The notes under the pieces were generated by a model, which saw nothing but the letters and a program-made list of their open reading frames with translations, was not told the DNA's origin and made no database searches. DNA of 35,421 nucleotides from an uncultured Victivallales bacterium (GTDB lineage Bacteria; Verrucomicrobiota; Lentisphaeria; Oligosphaerales; JAFGRS01): positions 1 to 35,421 of the forward strand of contig CAILUI010000406.1 in NCBI GenBank assembly GCA_903837355.1, read 5' to 3'. Positions 33,081 to 35,421 of this stretch are shown here, in pieces. The position numbers and the translations under genes are program-made. Every line of letters starts with the position of its first letter. Positions within the stretch are counted from its first letter, which is position 1.

Positions 33081-33926
33081 ATGGACTGGAAACGCAGACT
33101 TATCGGCCGTTTTTCATGGAGCCGGTTGATGGCAGATATCCTTCTCGTCCCGGTGCTGGCCTACGCCGGCCTGGCCCTCTTTGCCTGGCTCTGCGCCGAC
33201 CGCCAGATCTTCCTGCCGCAACCGTGCTCCTACGAGTCCTCCGACCGCTTCATCACCCTGACGACCCCCGACGGCGAACGTCTATGCGCGACCTATCTCC
33301 CGAACCCACAGGCGCGTTTCACGGTGCTCTACAGCCACGGCAACGCCGAGGACCTGGGCGAGATCCAGCCGGAACTGGAGGTGCTGCAACAGGCCGGCTT
33401 TGCGGTGTTCGCCTATGACTACCGCGGCTATGGCCTGAGCACTGGCACCCCCTCCGTCAAGGGCGCCGGCACCGATATCCTGACCGCGTATCGCTACCTA
33501 ATCACGACGCTGGGCGTACCGGCACGGCAGATCGTGCTCTACGGCCGCAGCGTCGGCGGCGGGCCGTCCGTACAACTGGCAGCCGCGCAGCCGGTGGGAG
33601 GGCTGATCCTGCAGAGCACCTTCACCAGCACCTTCGTCCTCGTCACCAAGGTGCCCATCCTGCCCTTTGACCGCTTCCACAACCTGTCGTTGATCGACCG
33701 CATCGGTTGCCCGCTGCTGGTCATGCACGGGCGCCGCGACCGTGTAGTCCCCTTCGCCCATGGCCTGAAGCTGTACGCCCGGGCGGCCGCCCCCAAGCGC
33801 GCCCTGTGGCTCAACGATGTCGGCCACAACTCATTTCCAGGCAATCATGAACAGCAATACATGACGGCCCTGACCGAGTTCCGTGAACTGCTGGCAGAGC
33901 ACGGACCACTGACCACGGACCACTGA
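33081..33926 (+). CDS. Alpha/beta hydrolase, membrane-anchored
   Basis: 281-residue serine hydrolase of the ABHD17/FAM108-like type. After an N-terminal hydrophobic anchor (about 17-40) come YSHGNAEDLGE (oxyanion region), the nucleophile elbow YGRSVGGG with S157, MHGRRDRVVPF with D220, and VGHNSF with H249: a complete Ser-Asp-His triad. Likely an esterase or lipase-like enzyme at the inner membrane; substrate unknown. The last residues (GPLTTDH) and the stop codon are encoded by the GACCACN heptamer repeat, so the C-terminus has been formed or altered by repeat growth. Confidence 0.87.
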   Translation: MDWKRRLIGRFSWSRLMADILLVPVLAYAGLALFAWLCADRQIFLPQPCSYESSDRFITLTTPDGERLCATYLPNPQARFTVLYSHGNAEDLGEIQPELEVLQQAGFAVFAYDYRGYGLSTGTPSVKGAGTDILTAYRYLITTLGVPARQIVLYGRSVGGGPSVQLAAAQPVGGLILQSTFTSTFVLVTKVPILPFDRFHNLSLIDRIGCPLLVMHGRRDRVVPFAHGLKLYARAAAPKRALWLNDVGHNSFPGNHEQQYMTALTEFRELLAEHGPLTTDH

Positions 33927-33990
33927 CCACGGACCACCGACCACCGACCACCGACCACCGACCACCGACCACCGACCACCGACCACCGAC
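33904..33990. repeat. GACCACN heptamer tandem array (12 units)
   Basis: Four alternating GACCACT/GACCACG units (33904-33931) are followed by eight perfect GACCACC units (33932-33987) and a partial one. It starts inside the hydrolase gene, supplies its stop codon, and ends where the GC-rich sequence changes to AT-rich. The same heptamer occurs at 2394-2414. Confidence 0.95.
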
Positions 33991-34172
33991 CTCGCCTTCC
34001 CTTCCCCTTACCTCTTTCCCAAACTCTTAATGAATTCGACGTTGTCAAGTCCTGATTTAAATTTGTCGCTTTCTTTTTCCATATTTCTTTATTCTTCATC
34101 TTTGCCAATTTCTTAACATTGATCTTATACTACATCATACCAAGACCGGAAAACCCTCAACTTGCCCGCTGC
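33991..34172. other. AT-rich non-coding stretch
   Basis: Pyrimidine-rich then AT-rich sequence (for example around 34057-34130) with no gene. Composition differs sharply from the preceding 34 kb and resembles the following IS region. Confidence 0.7.
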
Positions 34173-34249
34173 GTTCTCCGACTCCCCCTAGTCCTCCGTC
34201 CCGAAGGGCGATCCGAAGGATCGAGGAGGACTAGGGGGAGTCGGAGAAC
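34173..34249. repeat. Perfect inverted repeat with 25-bp arms
   Basis: Arms 34173-34197 and 34225-34249 are exact reverse complements (beginning GTTCTCCGACTCCCCC; the other ending GGGGGAGTCGGAGAAC). A 27-base centre contains its own stem CGATCC-GAA-GGATCG. It lies five bases beyond the OrfB stop codon. It has no U-tract, so it is not a typical intrinsic terminator; it may block read-through or mark the IS end. Confidence 0.85.
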
Positions 34250-34254
34250 GTTCT

Positions 34255-35097
34255 TCACGCTACCATCTTTCGATGCACCTCTGCAGGAATCATATAGTTT
34301 AGGCTCATGTGCGGTCGGCGGTTATTATAAAGTTCCACCGCCTCGTAAAATGCCGCAATCGCCTGTTTCTTGGTTTTAAAAGTGTAATCCAGTCCATACT
34401 CCTGCTTAAGTATCCCGTTGACACGTTCAGCCATGGCGTTCTCGTAACAGTGGTTGGCTTCCGTCATGCTAACGGAGAAATGACGTTTATTTAGAATCTT
34501 AACGAAATCATGGCAACAATACTGGCTCCCCCTGTCTGAATGATGGATTGGGAAACAATTCTTCGGGAGTTCTTTTAAGGCTTTTTTTAAAGTTTTGATG
34601 CAACCTTCGGCCTCCAGGTTATACCCTGCGTGCGCGCCAACAATCTTCCTGGAATACGCATCCGTTGTCAAAGACCCGTAGATGAACCCCTCTTCAGTGC
34701 GAATGTAAGTCAGATCGCTTACCCATATCTGATTTGGTGCACTTGCTTCTTGGGCGGCAATCAGATTTCGGAAAACTGGCAGGGAATGTTTCGAGTTCGT
34801 TGTCTTGGGAATGAATGACTTTTTCCGTTCGATCAACAAGTCGTTAGTGCGCAGCACAGCAAAAAACCGATCCCTGCCTATCGACACGCCGTTTTTTTCC
34901 AATTCGCCACTTATCAGACACTTCACTTTCCTTCCTCCTAGGCGTGGCTGGTCATAGCGTTCTTTTCTGACAAGCTCTAGAATTAAACCCTCATCAACCT
35001 CAGATTCCTGTCGCCGTTTCCTTTTTGCATAGTAATTTTGTCGCGTCATGCCTGTGCGTCTGCACAATGCGGCTATATTTCCAGAACCTTTGTCCAT
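34255..35097 (-). CDS. IS3-family transposase OrfB (DDE integrase)
   Basis: About 280-residue catalytic part of an IS3 transposase. The HTH_21-like segment (RKERYDQPRLGGRKVKCLIS) is followed by the rve integrase core with the triad D128 (WVSDLTYI), D188 (HHSDRGSQY) and E224 (NAMAERVNGILKQEYG). There are exactly 35 residues between the last two, and YNNRRPHMSLNYMIP ends the core. All appear intact, so the element may be active. ATG 35097 follows GGAGGAG; an in-frame TTG at 35109 is also possible. In IS3 elements the functional enzyme is an OrfAB fusion made by -1 frameshifting, and the frame here is open back to the A-run at 35142-35150. Confidence 0.93.
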   Translation of the reverse strand: MDKGSGNIAALCRRTGMTRQNYYAKRKRRQESEVDEGLILELVRKERYDQPRLGGRKVKCLISGELEKNGVSIGRDRFFAVLRTNDLLIERKKSFIPKTTNSKHSLPVFRNLIAAQEASAPNQIWVSDLTYIRTEEGFIYGSLTTDAYSRKIVGAHAGYNLEAEGCIKTLKKALKELPKNCFPIHHSDRGSQYCCHDFVKILNKRHFSVSMTEANHCYENAMAERVNGILKQEYGLDYTFKTKKQAIAAFYEAVELYNNRRPHMSLNYMIPAEVHRKMVA

Positions 35098-35111
35098 ACT
35101 CTCCTCCAATA

Positions 35112-35421
35112 CTACTGATTCGTGAACGGCGTGCCATTGGCTTTTTTTTTAAAAGATTCCACGTCATCTATCCCACCCGCCTTGCAGGCAAGTTTGACCC
35201 ATGCGCGTTCAAGGCGCAGGTCTAGGTGGGCATCTGACAGCGCCGATTCAAGTTCACGGTTTTTCTTCTTCAGCTCACTCAACTGATCGCGTTCGTTTGT
35301 ACTTTCCACTCTGACCACCTTTTTAAGTAAATGATTTTTCCCGTATTTCCGGATCCAGCTATCTACTGTCCCGACACCTTTGATAGCATAACGTTTCCTT
35401 GCTTCAAAGATGCAGCTAAGC
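35112..35421 (-). CDS. IS3-family OrfA (helix-turn-helix), 5' end outside window
   Basis: The frame is open from the window edge to TAG at 35112-35114. It reads LSCIFEARKRYAIKGVGTVD then SWIRKYGKNHLLKK, the HTH that recognises IS ends. A leucine-zipper-like coiled coil follows (QLSELKKKNRELESALSDAHL), then WVKLACKAGGIDDVESFKKK. The coiled coil mediates multimerisation in this family. It ends two bases before the TTG (35109) of OrfB. Confidence 0.9.
   Translation of the reverse strand, partial: LSCIFEARKRYAIKGVGTVDSWIRKYGKNHLLKKVVRVESTNERDQLSELKKKNRELESALSDAHLDLRLERAWVKLACKAGGIDDVESFKKKANGTPFTNQ
35142..35150 (-). promoter_or_regulatory. Slippery A9 run for -1 frameshift (OrfAB)
   Basis: Minus strand reads CTTTT then nine A's then G near the end of orfA. 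Moving to the -1 frame gives an open path (KKSQWHAVHESVVLEESMDK) directly into OrfB. A-AAA-AAG heptamers are the standard IS3-family frameshift signal. Confidence 0.7.

Larger units (their letters stand above)
34250..35421 (-). mobile_element. IS3-family insertion sequence, partial
   Basis: Contains orfB and most of orfA on the minus strand, in the orfA-orfB order and -1 frame relation of IS3 elements. The orfA side is cut by the window end, so the terminal inverted repeats and target duplication cannot be confirmed. The GC content is far lower than the host region. Confidence 0.85.

Noticed and set aside
33904..33990. CRISPR-like direct repeats
   Set aside because: Units are 7 bp with no spacers; a simple tandem repeat.
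33845..34108. Minus-strand ORF with RWSVVGG repeats across the heptamer array
   Set aside because: The peptide repeat is only the translation of the 7-bp tandem repeat read in three frames. There is no start signal, and it overlaps the hydrolase gene.
34173..34249. Rho-independent terminator
   Set aside because: The hairpin is strong but neither side is followed by a T-tract.

Overview
This is a GC-rich (roughly 65-70% by eye) stretch from an uncultured-type bacterium. The gene content is typical of environmental, carbohydrate-degrading lineages: a Gld-type ABC system with a DUF4340 partner, DUF6785/OPT-like polytopic proteins, a secreted glycoside-hydrolase-like protein, and a NAT_N/GNAT_C acyltransferase. 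The PVC superphylum, Hydrogenedentota or Armatimonadota would all fit. There is no rRNA or other marker here to decide, so this placement is inference.

Layout. 1-2378 (+): the end of an Ebo-like cluster (unknown tail, UbiA prenyltransferase, EboF-like phosphodiesterase). 2526-5344 (-): two coupled secreted proteins of unknown function. 5669-7538 (+): an MDR dehydrogenase and an SDR epimerase. 7569-9854 (-): a secreted GH-A-like protein. 10309-11780 (-): a LolD/MacB-type ATPase and an unusually short FtsX permease. 11786-12967 (-): a toxin-antitoxin cluster with a PIN toxin, very small overlapping partners, and an orphan RHH antitoxin. The antitoxin keeps a textbook promoter/operator, but its RelE toxin is reduced to a stub. 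13029-14490 (-): an HNH endonuclease fused to a DGQHR-type domain, lower in GC than its surroundings and with a probable frameshift at its start. 14491-15292: gene-poor. 15293-24042 (-): three tightly linked membrane genes, the middle one a 1563-residue fusion of an M28-peptidase-like domain lacking catalytic residues to an FtsX-type permease. 24321-29531 (-): gldA-gldF-gldG-DUF4340. 29937-31208 (+): acyltransferase. 31513-32576 (-): RecX and a cupin. 33081-33926 (+): alpha/beta hydrolase. After 33,990 the sequence turns abruptly AT-rich and holds a perfect 25-bp-arm inverted repeat and an IS3-family element cut by the window end.

Three copies of a non-coding, MITE-like repeat with near-perfect terminal inverted repeats and a 20-bp internal palindrome sit at 5446, 9929 and 32684, each in an upstream intergenic region. 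A GACCACN heptamer tandem repeat occurs at 2394 and is expanded to 12 copies at 33904, exactly where composition changes.

The best candidates for something undescribed are the DUF6785 / dead-M28-FtsX / OPT-like trio, the MITE-like family, and the HNH-DGQHR protein beside the decayed toxin-antitoxin modules.
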